Of a stretch of DNA of 64,000 nt, positions 47,029-55,829 are shown piece after piece. How positions within the stretch are numbered: the stretch's first letter is position 1; each line of letters begins with the position of its first letter. The notes beneath the pieces are model-generated. The model did no database searches, was not told where the DNA came from, and saw only the letters and a list, made by a program, of their open reading frames with translations. Position numbers and translations under genes: made by a program. Source of the DNA: Lachnospiraceae bacterium AM48-27BH (GTDB lineage Bacteria > Bacillota > Clostridia > Lachnospirales > Lachnospiraceae); the NCBI GenBank assembly GCA_003478355.1, contig QUFC01000006.1, forward strand, positions 62,001 through 126,000, read 5' to 3'.

Positions 47029-48663
47029 ATGAAACTAAAGAAGTTAGTAGCATTGGGGCTTAGTACGGGATTGGCAGTGAGCAGTCTGGCGGCATGCGGA
47101 CAGAAATCAGAACCTGCTGCAACCAAAGGGGAAAGTGTCAGCACGGAAGCTGCGAAAGCAGAGACGTCTGGAAAGGAAGAAGCAAAGGCTGAGGCCGGAG
47201 GTAAATTCACTTACTGGGTAGAAATGAACGGAAATGCAGCTACCGTAGTAAAAGATTATGGTGAGATTGAGTATTTTAAACAGCTACAGGATATTACCGG
47301 AGTACAGATTGAATTTATGCATCCACCGGCAGGACAGGCAAAAGAACAGTTTAAACTGTTGATCGCTTCCAGAAAAGATCTTCCAGATGTGATTGCGGCA
47401 GACTGGTTGACCATGTATCCAGGCGGACCAGAGAAAGCAGTAAAAGATGGTATTATCATTGATCTGAATGATTACATTGATCAGTTACCTAATTATAAAG
47501 CATTCTTAGAGTCCAATCCAGATTATGCAAAACAGGCAGTGACAGATGAAGGAACTTTATTTGGCTTCCATGGAATCAATGTGGATACGGAACACCCAAG
47601 TGATGCAGGTTTGATTGTTCGCCAGGACTGGCTGGATGATCTGGGACTTAAAGTGCCAGAAACCATTGATGAGTGGGAAAATGTATTAAGAAAGTTTAAA
47701 GAAGAGAAAGGTGCGACTGCTCCATTTACGGTATTGCTTTCTAATTTCCTGACACACAACGGATTTAATTCTGCATATGGTGTTGGCAATGACTTTTATC
47801 TTGATGATGACGGCAATATCCAGTATGGTCCGATTCAGCCTGCATACAAGGATTATCTGACAATATTAAATAAATGGTATAAAGAAGGCTTGATTGATCC
47901 AGATTTTGCATCCATTGATAACAAGACCATTAGTTCTAATATGATCAATGGTAAATCTGGTGTTACCTGGGCTTATATCGGATCAGGTATGGGAACCTGG
48001 ACAAATGCGGCAACGGAAGAGGGGTACAAACTGGCAGGTTGTGCTAACCCTGTATTAAATAAGGGCGATGAAGGAACTTTTACCGGAAGATATAAACATA
48101 AAGTCATGATCACAGCTGCAGTAACCACCAATGCTAAGAATCTTGATGGTATTTTAAAACAGTTTGATTACCTGTATACAGAAGAAGGAAAAATGCTGAA
48201 GAATTTCGGTATTGAAGGCGTTCACTACAATATGGTGGACGGAAAACCTGTTTATACCGATCTGATTCTGAAGAATCCAGATGGGCTTTCTGTATCAGAG
48301 GCCATGGCAAAATATATCCAGTGCAGTTATCCGGCAGCAGGAATGGTAAACCTTCCAGAATATCAGGAGCAGTATTATGCACTTCCAGAACAGAAGGAAG
48401 CATCTGTTAACTTCAATACATTTGCAGAAAATGCAAAGAAGCACGTATTGCCGCCAATTACTGCGAACTCCGATGAGAGCAAAGAACTGGCTAATATTAT
48501 GTCCCAGATTGAGATTTACAGAGATGAATCTATTGTGGCATTTATCACAGGTGCTACTTCTTTAGATGAGTTTGATAATTTCGTGAAAGAAATCAATAAT
48601 ATGGGAATTGAAAAAGCTATTGAAATTAAAAAAGCTGGATTAGCGCGTTATAATGCACGTTAA
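47029..48663 (+). CDS. Extracellular solute-binding lipoprotein (LplA/YtcQ-like)
   Basis: 544 residues, longer than family 1 binding proteins and typical for LplA-type proteins that take large glycans. Signal peptide with lipobox SLAACGQ. N-lobe FTYWVEMNGNAATVVKDYGEIEYFKQLQDITGVQIEFMHPP and the PDVIAADW motif near residue 125. AAGGAGGAGAT upstream. Followed by the cognate permeases and a sulfatase, so a sulfated oligosaccharide is a plausible ligand. Confidence 0.92.
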   Translation: MKLKKLVALGLSTGLAVSSLAACGQKSEPAATKGESVSTEAAKAETSGKEEAKAEAGGKFTYWVEMNGNAATVVKDYGEIEYFKQLQDITGVQIEFMHPPAGQAKEQFKLLIASRKDLPDVIAADWLTMYPGGPEKAVKDGIIIDLNDYIDQLPNYKAFLESNPDYAKQAVTDEGTLFGFHGINVDTEHPSDAGLIVRQDWLDDLGLKVPETIDEWENVLRKFKEEKGATAPFTVLLSNFLTHNGFNSAYGVGNDFYLDDDGNIQYGPIQPAYKDYLTILNKWYKEGLIDPDFASIDNKTISSNMINGKSGVTWAYIGSGMGTWTNAATEEGYKLAGCANPVLNKGDEGTFTGRYKHKVMITAAVTTNAKNLDGILKQFDYLYTEEGKMLKNFGIEGVHYNMVDGKPVYTDLILKNPDGLSVSEAMAKYIQCSYPAAGMVNLPEYQEQYYALPEQKEASVNFNTFAENAKKHVLPPITANSDESKELANIMSQIEIYRDESIVAFITGATSLDEFDNFVKEINNMGIEKAIEIKKAGLARYNAR

Positions 48664-48675
48664 AATGTGATTCTA

Positions 48676-48705
48676 AGGGCTGCTGCAAGATTGCAGCGGC
48701 CCTTG
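48676..48705 (+). terminator. Intercistronic stem-loop after the LplA-like gene
   Basis: AAGGGCTGCTGCAA pairs with TTGCAGCGGCCCTT (two G-U pairs) over a 2-nt loop. No T-run, so probably an mRNA-stabilising or partially terminating hairpin. Confidence 0.55.
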
Positions 48706-48747
48706 AATGTTAGGATGAGGTCCTATTTTTTAGGAAAGAGGAAAACT

Positions 48748-49671
48748 ATGGGGGAAAAAATCAAGAAGAAGATTGGCAGGGAGTGGAACAGAAACAAATA
48801 CCTTTATTTCCTGTGCCTGCCGTTCTTAATCTATTATATTCTATTTCATTATGGTCCAATAAGTGGGCTTTTGATGGCGTTTCAGGATTATAGCATTGTA
48901 GACGGGATTTGGAACAGCCCATTTATTGGATTTGAGAATTTTATCCGTTTTTTCCAGAGCCAGTATTTTGTTCGTTTGGTAAAAAATACACTTCTTTTAA
49001 GCATTTATAATATTGCATGGGGCTTCCCGGCACCGCTAATTCTGGCGCTTCTTTTGAATGAGGTCAGAAACCAGAGATTTAAGAAGGCGGTGCAGACGAT
49101 CACTTACCTTCCACATTTTATTTCTCTGGTCGTTGTCTGTGGTATGTTGACACAATTTTTATCCAGAGATGGATTTATTACGAATATTCTGGTGCATCTT
49201 GGCGTTATGGAGCCAACAAACCTTTTAGGAGAAAAACAGTATTTTCGCACCATTTATATTGCCAGTGGTATTTGGCAGGAAATTGGCTGGGGAACCATCA
49301 TTTATCTGGCGGCACTATCAGGAGTAGATGAACAGCTATATGAGGCTGCAAGAATTGATGGGGCTAACCGTTTTCATTGTATGACGAATATTACATTGCC
49401 ATCCATTGCACCGACCATTATCATGCTTCTGATTTTAAAGGTTGGAAAAGTTATGAGTGTAGGATTTGAAAAGATTATTCTTTTATACAATCCACAGACT
49501 TATGAGGTGGCAGATGTACTTTCCAGTTATATTTACCGCTATGGTCTTGGAGGAAGCTTTGACTATGGGTACACAACTGCAATTGGTATGTTCTCTTCAG
49601 TGATTAATTTTATTCTTGTTATTTCGGCTAATAAGATCAGCAAAAAACTGACAGAGACCGGAATCTGGTAA
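48748..49671 (+). CDS. Sugar ABC permease (LplB-like)
   Basis: 307 residues from ATG 48748, which has AGGAAAGAGG upstream; the longer open frame reaches back through the hairpin and is not used. Six helices, HYGPISGLLMAFQDYS near the start and EAA loop YEAARIDGANRFHCMTNITLPSIAP. Ends ISKKLTETGIW, typical of LplB. Confidence 0.92.
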   Translation: MGEKIKKKIGREWNRNKYLYFLCLPFLIYYILFHYGPISGLLMAFQDYSIVDGIWNSPFIGFENFIRFFQSQYFVRLVKNTLLLSIYNIAWGFPAPLILALLLNEVRNQRFKKAVQTITYLPHFISLVVVCGMLTQFLSRDGFITNILVHLGVMEPTNLLGEKQYFRTIYIASGIWQEIGWGTIIYLAALSGVDEQLYEAARIDGANRFHCMTNITLPSIAPTIIMLLILKVGKVMSVGFEKIILLYNPQTYEVADVLSSYIYRYGLGGSFDYGYTTAIGMFSSVINFILVISANKISKKLTETGIW

Positions 49672-49683
49672 GGAGGGGAGACT

Positions 49684-50571
49684 ATGAAATATAAAGGCTC
49701 TTTGGGAAGCCGCATTTTTGATGTTGTCAATGTCGTAGGACTTACCCTTATTATGGTAGTCACTTTGTATCCGGTTATTTATGTTGTGTTGGCTTCTGTC
49801 AGTGATTCTAATCGACTGCTGGCCTATACAGGACTTTTAGTAAAGCCATTGGGATTTAATACAGCGGCATATGCAGCAGTAATTAAGAATCCGAATATTT
49901 TGTCTGGCTATATGGTAACAATCTTTGTAGTAGTTGTAGGAACCATATTAAATATTTTAGCAACATCGGTATCTGCGTTTGTACTGACGAGAAAGCGTTT
50001 TCCGTTTCGCATTCCATTTACGCTGATGGCGGTATTTACCATGTATTTCAGTGGAGGTATGATTCCGAGATATTTATTTATTAATGACACATTAGGTTTA
50101 GGAAATACGGTATGGGCCTTGATTCTGCCAGGTATGATCTCCACTTATAATATGATCATTATGAAAAATAACTTTGAATCGATTCCTGATAGTCTGGAGG
50201 AATCAGCCAGAATGGACGGAGCCAATGATATCGTAATTCTTTTTAAGATTGTACTGCCATTGTCAAAAGCAATTTTAGCAGTTATGGTTCTAATGTATGG
50301 TGTTAGTCACTGGAACGCCTGGTTTGATGCCATGCTATTCATCAGAAAACGGGATCTGTATCCACTTCAGATTATTTTAAGAGAAATTTTGATTGCCAAT
50401 TCGACGGACAGTATGATGGCAGGAAGTGGAATGAGCAGTGATGTGGAGGCAATCGGTGAAAGTATTAAATACGCAACGATTGTAGTTGCTACAGCACCGA
50501 TTTTATGTGTTTACCCGTTTATTCAAAAATACTTTACTAAAGGTGTTATGCTTGGTGCCGTGAAAGGATAG
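49684..50571 (+). CDS. Sugar ABC permease (LplC/YtcP-like)
   Basis: 295 residues with six helices and the EAA loop LEESARMDGANDIVILFKIVLPLSKA. The ending YPFIQKYFTKGVMLGAVKG is the family hallmark. AAGGAGGGGAG precedes the ATG. Confidence 0.92.
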   Translation: MKYKGSLGSRIFDVVNVVGLTLIMVVTLYPVIYVVLASVSDSNRLLAYTGLLVKPLGFNTAAYAAVIKNPNILSGYMVTIFVVVVGTILNILATSVSAFVLTRKRFPFRIPFTLMAVFTMYFSGGMIPRYLFINDTLGLGNTVWALILPGMISTYNMIIMKNNFESIPDSLEESARMDGANDIVILFKIVLPLSKAILAVMVLMYGVSHWNAWFDAMLFIRKRDLYPLQIILREILIANSTDSMMAGSGMSSDVEAIGESIKYATIVVATAPILCVYPFIQKYFTKGVMLGAVKG

Positions 50572-50574
50572 AGA

Positions 50575-52062
50575 ATGATGGAAAAGAAACCAAATGTAAT
50601 AATTATTATGGCGGATCAATTAAGATATGATATGCTGGAAAAAGGAATCACACCAAATATTCAGCAGATAGCGGAAGATGGAGTAGTCTTTAATAACTGT
50701 TATTGTGCTTGTCCATTATGTGTCCCGGCTCGTGGCGCATTCTTTACGGGAACTTATCCAGGAAATAATGGAAGTATGATCAATCCATGGGCACCGGTAG
50801 ATCGGTCTTATGGAATGGTGAAGAAAGAGTTTGATAATTTGTATACGTTGATGGAAAATCAGTGGAACAGCATTCATGCAGGAAAACAGCATTTGTATAC
50901 AGAAGGGGAAAAGCTGGAATGTCGTGAAAATAGTCCAACAAAGTTTGCTGCTACCGATGATACATACTTTCAGCACTTGAAAGCTGAAGGAAGAAGAAAG
51001 CCAGGAGGGCCAGAATTTCGGACGCTAGTTCCAGAGATGGCAGAGGGAAAATATACCCGTGCGGTCAGCTATTCCATTCCGACAACAGGTTGTTATGAAG
51101 AAGGTTATGAACATTTCTATGATGGATTTTACACAGAAAGAGCGTTGGCGGCTTTAAAAGAACGGGATACATCGAAACCATTGTTATTAAATATGATGTA
51201 TCTGGCACCCCATCCGCCATTTGATATTCCGGAACCATGGTATTCCAGGTTTGAAAAGGCAGAAGTTTCAGAGAATGTGGGAATCTGGTATGATAGACAG
51301 TCTCCTTTGCAGATGTATAATCTGACAGGGGCCGCAGGCAGCCGATATAGCCGGGAACAGTGGAAAGAGGTATGGAGGGTTTATGAAGGATTGGTCAGCC
51401 TTTTAGACGATTGTGTTGGCAAAATTCTTGATGAACTGAAACGCCAGGGAATCTATGATGATTCTCTGATTATTTTTACTGCGGATCATGGAGAAATGCT
51501 TGGATCTCATCGACTGTTCCAGAAGATGTGTATGTATGAAGAGTCAGCGAGAACTCCGGTATATATCAAATTTCCGAAAGGATATTCCTGTTCTAAGAAG
51601 AAATATGACCAGTATATCAGTTCCATTGACATTTTCCCAACCATATGTGAATTCCTGGGTCTTCATCCGGTTCACAAGGTAGATGGTGAGTCCTTGATGC
51701 CGATCTTGACAGGTCAGAAACAGGAATTAGATCGAAAGGAGCTGTATATCCAGTTTGATGGAAATGGAGCAAGATCAAATTTCCAGCGATGCGTAATGAA
51801 AGATGGTTATAAGCTGATCGCAGATATTTTTAAGGATGAAACTTATCTGGAACTTTATCAGGTGGAAAAAGATCCATATGAGACAGAAAATCTTGTATTT
51901 GATCCAGGATATGATGCGAAAACGGAAGAATTACTGAAACTGCTGAGAATTCATATGGAAGAGATGAATGATGAGCAAAAAGTGAAGGAGATCTGTTTAA
52001 ACGAATTCCGGGATCAGTATAATCAGGCTTTTGGAAAAAGAGTATTCGAACAGAAAAAATAG
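50575..52062 (+). CDS. Cys-type sulfatase (formylglycine-dependent)
   Basis: 495 residues, alkaline-phosphatase superfamily. Metal site ADQLRYD near residues 13-19; the formylglycine signature CVPAR starts at Cys49, so activation needs an anaerobic sulfatase-maturating enzyme, which is not in the window. Further motifs: PHPPFDIP, and FTADHGEMLGSH with the second metal set. No signal peptide, so it should act in the cytoplasm on imported sulfated sugars. Start ATG 50575 is 3 bp after the LplC-like stop, with GAAAGGATAGAG as a weak ribosome site. The next gene is an NAD(P)-dependent oxidoreductase. Confidence 0.92.
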   Translation: MMEKKPNVIIIMADQLRYDMLEKGITPNIQQIAEDGVVFNNCYCACPLCVPARGAFFTGTYPGNNGSMINPWAPVDRSYGMVKKEFDNLYTLMENQWNSIHAGKQHLYTEGEKLECRENSPTKFAATDDTYFQHLKAEGRRKPGGPEFRTLVPEMAEGKYTRAVSYSIPTTGCYEEGYEHFYDGFYTERALAALKERDTSKPLLLNMMYLAPHPPFDIPEPWYSRFEKAEVSENVGIWYDRQSPLQMYNLTGAAGSRYSREQWKEVWRVYEGLVSLLDDCVGKILDELKRQGIYDDSLIIFTADHGEMLGSHRLFQKMCMYEESARTPVYIKFPKGYSCSKKKYDQYISSIDIFPTICEFLGLHPVHKVDGESLMPILTGQKQELDRKELYIQFDGNGARSNFQRCVMKDGYKLIADIFKDETYLELYQVEKDPYETENLVFDPGYDAKTEELLKLLRIHMEEMNDEQKVKEICLNEFRDQYNQAFGKRVFEQKK

Positions 52063-52074
52063 TGGGGGAGAAGC

Positions 52075-53367
52075 ATGAAACAACCCATACGGGCAATCAT
52101 TGTCGGAGCAGGACATCGTTCTCTCATTTACGCCAGTCTGGCAGACCGTCATCCGGAAAGATTACAGATTGTAGGGGTGGCGGAACCGAATGAGGTTCGC
52201 CGGAAGATGGTGCAGGAGAAATATGGTTTATGTGAGGAGATGTGTTTTCATGATGCGGAGAAACTGGCTGAGAAGGGGAAATTAGCGGATGCTGTGATTA
52301 ATGGTACCATGGATGATCAGCATGTGGAAACCACAGTGGTTCTCTTAAAAGCAGGCTATGATGTATTGTTAGAAAAGCCATTTGCTGTAAATGAAGAGGA
52401 AATGGAAACTCTGGTAAAAACAGCCAGGGAATGTGGAAGAAAGGTTATGATTTGTCATGTGTTGCGTTATGCGCCATTTTATAAAACAATCAAAGAAGAA
52501 TTGCTGCGTGGAACGATTGGCGAGATTATCAATATTCAGATGACAGAGCATGTCAGCTATCATCATATGGCGGTATCTTATGTGCGCGGAAAGTGGGCAT
52601 CTGAGAAGCTTTGTCATGCACCAATGCTTTTGGCAAAATCCTGCCATGATTTGGATCTGATGATGTGGTTTATGGATCGGACGAGTCCGACGGATGTAGC
52701 TAGTTTTGGATCAGATTTCCAGTTTGTGAAAGAAAAGAAACCGGAAAATGCCGGAACAAGGTGTCTGACAGATTGTCCGTTGGAAAAGAATTGTATATAT
52801 TCAGCGGAGAAAAATTATCTAACTCCGCCGTATCGTTGGGAGTTTTATGTCTGGGAATCTTTAGAAGGAATCAATGCAGACTTGAAGAAAAAACGGGAGT
52901 CATTAAAAACAGATAATCCATATGGAAAGTGTGTATGGGAGTGTGAGCGGGATGGTAATGTTGATCATCAGTCAGTCATGGTCCGGTTTGCCAATGGAAG
53001 CACAGGTACCTTCAATATGATCGGAGGTGCATCCCGTGCAGAACGGAATATTCATATTATTGGAACGCAGGGAGAGATTAAAGGTACATTTGATGATTCC
53101 AGGTTTGTGATTCGCAGGTCCGATCCTGAGACTCCGGATGGTTATACGGAGACTATTGTTGATTTAAAAATCAGCGGTGATAAAGCTGGAATGAAAGGCG
53201 AACATGGAGGTGGAGATCGGTTATTGGCAGAAGATTTTGTCAATTATGTGGCCGGGGAGAAGGGATCCATTTCTAGTACTTCTCTGGAGCAGTCAGTATT
53301 GGGACATCTGGCGGTATTCCGGGCAGAAAAAGCGCGGAAAGAAAACAGAGTGGTATCAATGGAATAA
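52075..53367 (+). CDS. Gfo/Idh/MocA-family oxidoreductase
   Basis: 430 residues. N-terminal Rossmann fold IRAIIVGAGHRSLIYASLADRHPERLQIVGVAEPNE, then the EKPFAVNEEEME motif with the conserved Lys-Pro, and a C-terminal alpha/beta substrate domain. The insertion CLTDCPLEKNCIYSAEKNYL carries three cysteines and could bind metal; this also appears in some sugar-dehydrogenase relatives. It probably oxidises or epimerises the sugar released by the sulfatase or a related glycosidase. GGGGGAG before ATG. No terminator is evident in the next 240 bp, where I see no gene. Confidence 0.9.
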   Translation: MKQPIRAIIVGAGHRSLIYASLADRHPERLQIVGVAEPNEVRRKMVQEKYGLCEEMCFHDAEKLAEKGKLADAVINGTMDDQHVETTVVLLKAGYDVLLEKPFAVNEEEMETLVKTARECGRKVMICHVLRYAPFYKTIKEELLRGTIGEIINIQMTEHVSYHHMAVSYVRGKWASEKLCHAPMLLAKSCHDLDLMMWFMDRTSPTDVASFGSDFQFVKEKKPENAGTRCLTDCPLEKNCIYSAEKNYLTPPYRWEFYVWESLEGINADLKKKRESLKTDNPYGKCVWECERDGNVDHQSVMVRFANGSTGTFNMIGGASRAERNIHIIGTQGEIKGTFDDSRFVIRRSDPETPDGYTETIVDLKISGDKAGMKGEHGGGDRLLAEDFVNYVAGEKGSISSTSLEQSVLGHLAVFRAEKARKENRVVSME

Positions 53368-53606
53368 TTCACTTGATTTCCATGAGAGAAGATAAAACAG
53401 GAAAAGCATTTAACTCACACACGGATTTCTGGTCAGAATGGACTCTTGTCACGCATTTTATCATGTGTTAAGATTATATTGCAAAGATAGATATCCCAAA
53501 AGTTCATAGCGAACTTATTACGAAAGAAAAAAATGATGTACCGTGAAGTATTTCAGGAATCATCAAAAACTCAGGTATGTAAATATGTAATAAGGGAGTA
53601 AAGAAT

Positions 53607-53816
53607 ATGGGACAAAAAGATACTACTGAAAAGCTTCTTATGGATTACAATGATGTCTTTGCAGATATTGTAAATGGATTGTTGTGCAAAGGCGAGCAGG
53701 TGGTTCAACCATGTGATTTGGTTATGTCTCAGCCAATTTCCCAGTATAAAGCAGACGGAAAGATTCACGAAATGGAACGTGATGTATGTAACTACTGGAA
53801 ACCAGGCAATGTATGA
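53607..53816 (+). pseudogene. Rpn-family nuclease/transposase-like gene, N-terminal fragment
   Basis: Seventy residues (MGQKDTTEKLLMDYNDVFADIVNGLLC...QYKADGKIHEMERDVCNYWKPGNV) match the start of Rpn/PDDEXK-type recombination-promoting nucleases, then a stop and loss of similarity. AAGGGAG precedes the ATG. The rest of the gene is missing or lies beyond the TnpB element (55366-55779). Note that the middle 150 residues or so, including most catalytic residues, are absent, so it is a remnant. Confidence 0.75.
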
Positions 53817-53956
53817 ATTGCGCTTTATCATAAAATCGGCAAAATACTCCCATTCCTCTTAGGTGGCGAGATGAATGCCGCTATAACGATACATAGACAG
53901 ATGGAAAATGGTAAGCAATTACGATTCTTTCTCTTCCCTTTTGTGGATACATGTGC

Positions 53957-53962
53957 TATAAT
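53957..53962 (+). promoter_or_regulatory. Extended -10 of tnpB
   Basis: TGTGCTATAAT with TATAAT at 53957-53962, 48 bp before the start codon; -35 is weak (TTCCCT at 17 bp). Confidence 0.45.
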
Positions 53963-54009
53963 CAAAACAGAACATATGTTCTACACCGATTAGAAAAGGA
54001 GGAACTGCT

Positions 54010-55260
54010 TTGTATTTGACCGTATGCCAGCAGCTAAAACATCTGTCCAAAGACGAATTCCTCATTCTACGGGAATTATGCCGTACAGCGAAAAATTTGA
54101 CCAACCAGGCCATCTACCAGATACGGCAGCATTACTTTGAACATAGCCAGTATCTCCCATATGAGAAAAACTATGCCATCTTAAAGACTTCCGAAAACTA
54201 TCGGCTGCTGAATTCCAACATGGCCCAGCAGATTCTTAAGGAAGTGGACGGAGCTTTTAAGTCTTTCTTCAGCCTGTTGAAACTGGCAAAACAGGGAAAG
54301 TATCCCTTTTCATCCTGCAGACTGCCCAAATACCTTCCAAAAGACGGCTATGCAACCCTGATCGTCGGGTTTGTAAGACTGAATGGGAACCGGTTTGTCC
54401 TTCCGTACTCAGCAGCGTATAAGAAGCATCATAAACCGGTCACCATTACCATCCCGCCGATCCTGGCAGATAAAACCATTAAGGAGATCCGTATCATCCC
54501 AAAAGCAGACGCCAGGTTCTTTGAGATCCAGTACACCTATCAGGTGGAAGTGGCTCAGAGAAATCTGAATCCAACCCATGCACTGGCAATCGACTTCGGG
54601 ATCGATAATCTCATGACGGCCGTCTCCAACAGAGGGGAAAGCTTCCTCATTGATGGGAAGCGCTTAAAATCCATCAACCAGTGGTTCAACAAGCAGAACG
54701 CCTGCCTGCAGAGCGTCAAAGACAAGCAGCACTATGGAAAGAAAACAACCAGACGTCAGACCGCTTTGCAGAGGAAGAGAAACAACCAGGTCCGTGACTA
54801 CATGGGGAAAGCAGCGAAACAGGTGGTCACCTACTGCATCCGGAATGATATCGGAACCCTGATCGTGGGTTACAACACCACCTTCCAGCGCTCCTCTGAC
54901 CTTGGCAGGCGGATGAACCAGGTCTTTGTGGGAATCCCGTTCGGGATACTCCGCAGGAAACTGAAATATCTGTGTGAAATGAATGGGATCCGCTACGTGG
55001 AACAGGAGGAAAGCTACACTTCCATGGCATCCTTCTGGGATCTGGATGAGATGCCCGTATATGGAGAAGCAGGATTTGTGCCACCGGTCTTTTCCGGCCG
55101 TCGGATCTGCCGTGGTTTGTATCAGGACCGCGCTGGAAGGCGGATCAACGCTGATGTCAATGGTGCTCTAAATATCATGCGTAAATGTAACATTGTGAGC
55201 CTAAGGGCTCTATATGCTAGAGGCGATGTGGATACGCCTGTAAGAATAAGGATCGCCTGA
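54010..55260 (+). CDS. tnpB: TnpB RNA-guided nuclease-like protein, variant RuvC-II and no zinc ribbon
   Basis: 416 residues starting at a TTG with AGGAGG 6 bp upstream. N-terminal OrfB helical domain (SKDEFLILRELCRTAKNLTNQAIY), then the RuvC core: Asp195 in ALAIDFGIDNL, and Asp382 in INADVNGALNIMRK. The usual catalytic Glu in the VIEDL-type RuvC-II motif is replaced by IVGYN (Gly287); the nearest conserved acidic pair is QEESYTS (Glu333/334), which may take over. The four-Cys zinc ribbon between RuvC-II and III is absent, replaced by PVYGEAGFVPPVFSGRRICRGLY. TnpB proteins cut DNA guided by the RNA from the element's right end and help keep the element. Whether this one cuts is unknown. Confidence 0.9.
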   Translation: MYLTVCQQLKHLSKDEFLILRELCRTAKNLTNQAIYQIRQHYFEHSQYLPYEKNYAILKTSENYRLLNSNMAQQILKEVDGAFKSFFSLLKLAKQGKYPFSSCRLPKYLPKDGYATLIVGFVRLNGNRFVLPYSAAYKKHHKPVTITIPPILADKTIKEIRIIPKADARFFEIQYTYQVEVAQRNLNPTHALAIDFGIDNLMTAVSNRGESFLIDGKRLKSINQWFNKQNACLQSVKDKQHYGKKTTRRQTALQRKRNNQVRDYMGKAAKQVVTYCIRNDIGTLIVGYNTTFQRSSDLGRRMNQVFVGIPFGILRRKLKYLCEMNGIRYVEQEESYTSMASFWDLDEMPVYGEAGFVPPVFSGRRICRGLYQDRAGRRINADVNGALNIMRKCNIVSLRALYARGDVDTPVRIRIA

Positions 55261-55384
55261 GAGCAGGTGGAAACTCAAAGATCAAACTTCTTAAACGGGA
55301 GTCCAAGGACTCCCCAGAAGCCCCCACTTCAAATTTCTTCAAAATTAAGTGGTGGGTAATTCACGCCGTTTCGGATAATTGCCA
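55200..55384 (+). ncRNA. Putative TnpB guide RNA (reRNA/omega RNA) region
   Basis: In characterised TnpB elements the guide RNA runs through the end of tnpB and the right end, with its 3' end reaching into flanking DNA as guide. Here that means scaffold 55200-55364 with the two hairpins and a guide starting GCCGTTTCGGATAATTGCC at 55365. Boundaries are inferred from the family, not seen. Confidence 0.4.
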
Positions 55385-55779
55385 GATTCTTTGTGGAAAA
55401 GAGGAAAAATCCTGACTATATTCCGGAAGATCCAATGGAAATTGAGCATGTGGATGAATTTTTGAAGCTGATGGCAGTTTTAACGGGTGATAATCGGTAT
55501 GTTGATATTTTGAGGTTTGATGGAAAGGAGATTGTGAGCATGTGTGACGTTGCAGCGAGATTAGAGAATATTGGTTTACAGAAAGGTCTGGCAGAAGGCG
55601 ATCTGAGACGACTGATAAAGCAAACTTGTAAAAAAATGCAGGCACTTCTTTCAGCTGAGGAGATTGCAGACGATCTTGCTGAGGATGATGTTGCGCTTAT
55701 CCAGAAGATCATGGATGCAGCCAAAGAATTTGCACCGGAGTATGATATTGATGCGATTTATGAGAAAGTGGCTAAATAA
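55366..55779 (+). pseudogene. Rpn-family gene, C-terminal fragment
   Basis: Frame open from the element boundary: FRIIARFFVEKRKNPDY, then MEIEHVDEFLKLMAVLTGDNRY and the C-terminal helical region ending YDIDAIYEKVAK, typical of Rpn-family ends. No start codon of its own (the GTG at 55393 is internal). With 53607-53816 it flanks the TnpB element, but together they lack the middle of the protein, so a deletion accompanied or followed insertion, or two gene copies recombined. Confidence 0.75.
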
Positions 55780-55829
55780 GAATTTCGTGTAACAAAATTT
55801 CTATTCAGAATTATTGTAATAGAAGTATT

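Larger units (their letters stand above)
53829..55364 (+). mobile_element. IS200/IS605-type element carrying only tnpB
   Basis: The right end is fairly clear: hairpin GGGAGTCC/GGACTCCC (55297-55314), hairpin CCCACTT/AAGTGGTGGG (55324-55356), then TAATTCAC to 55364, after which host-gene sequence resumes. The left end is inferred just after TTTAT at 53824-53828; it is uncertain by tens of bases. No tnpA transposase is present, so mobility would depend on TnpA from elsewhere. No terminal inverted repeats, as normal for this group. Confidence 0.7.

Noticed and set aside
53607..53862. Remnant of a tnpA transposase left of tnpB
   Set aside because: The 53607-53816 frame matches the Rpn-family start, and the sequence up to tnpB shows no HUH-transposase motif.
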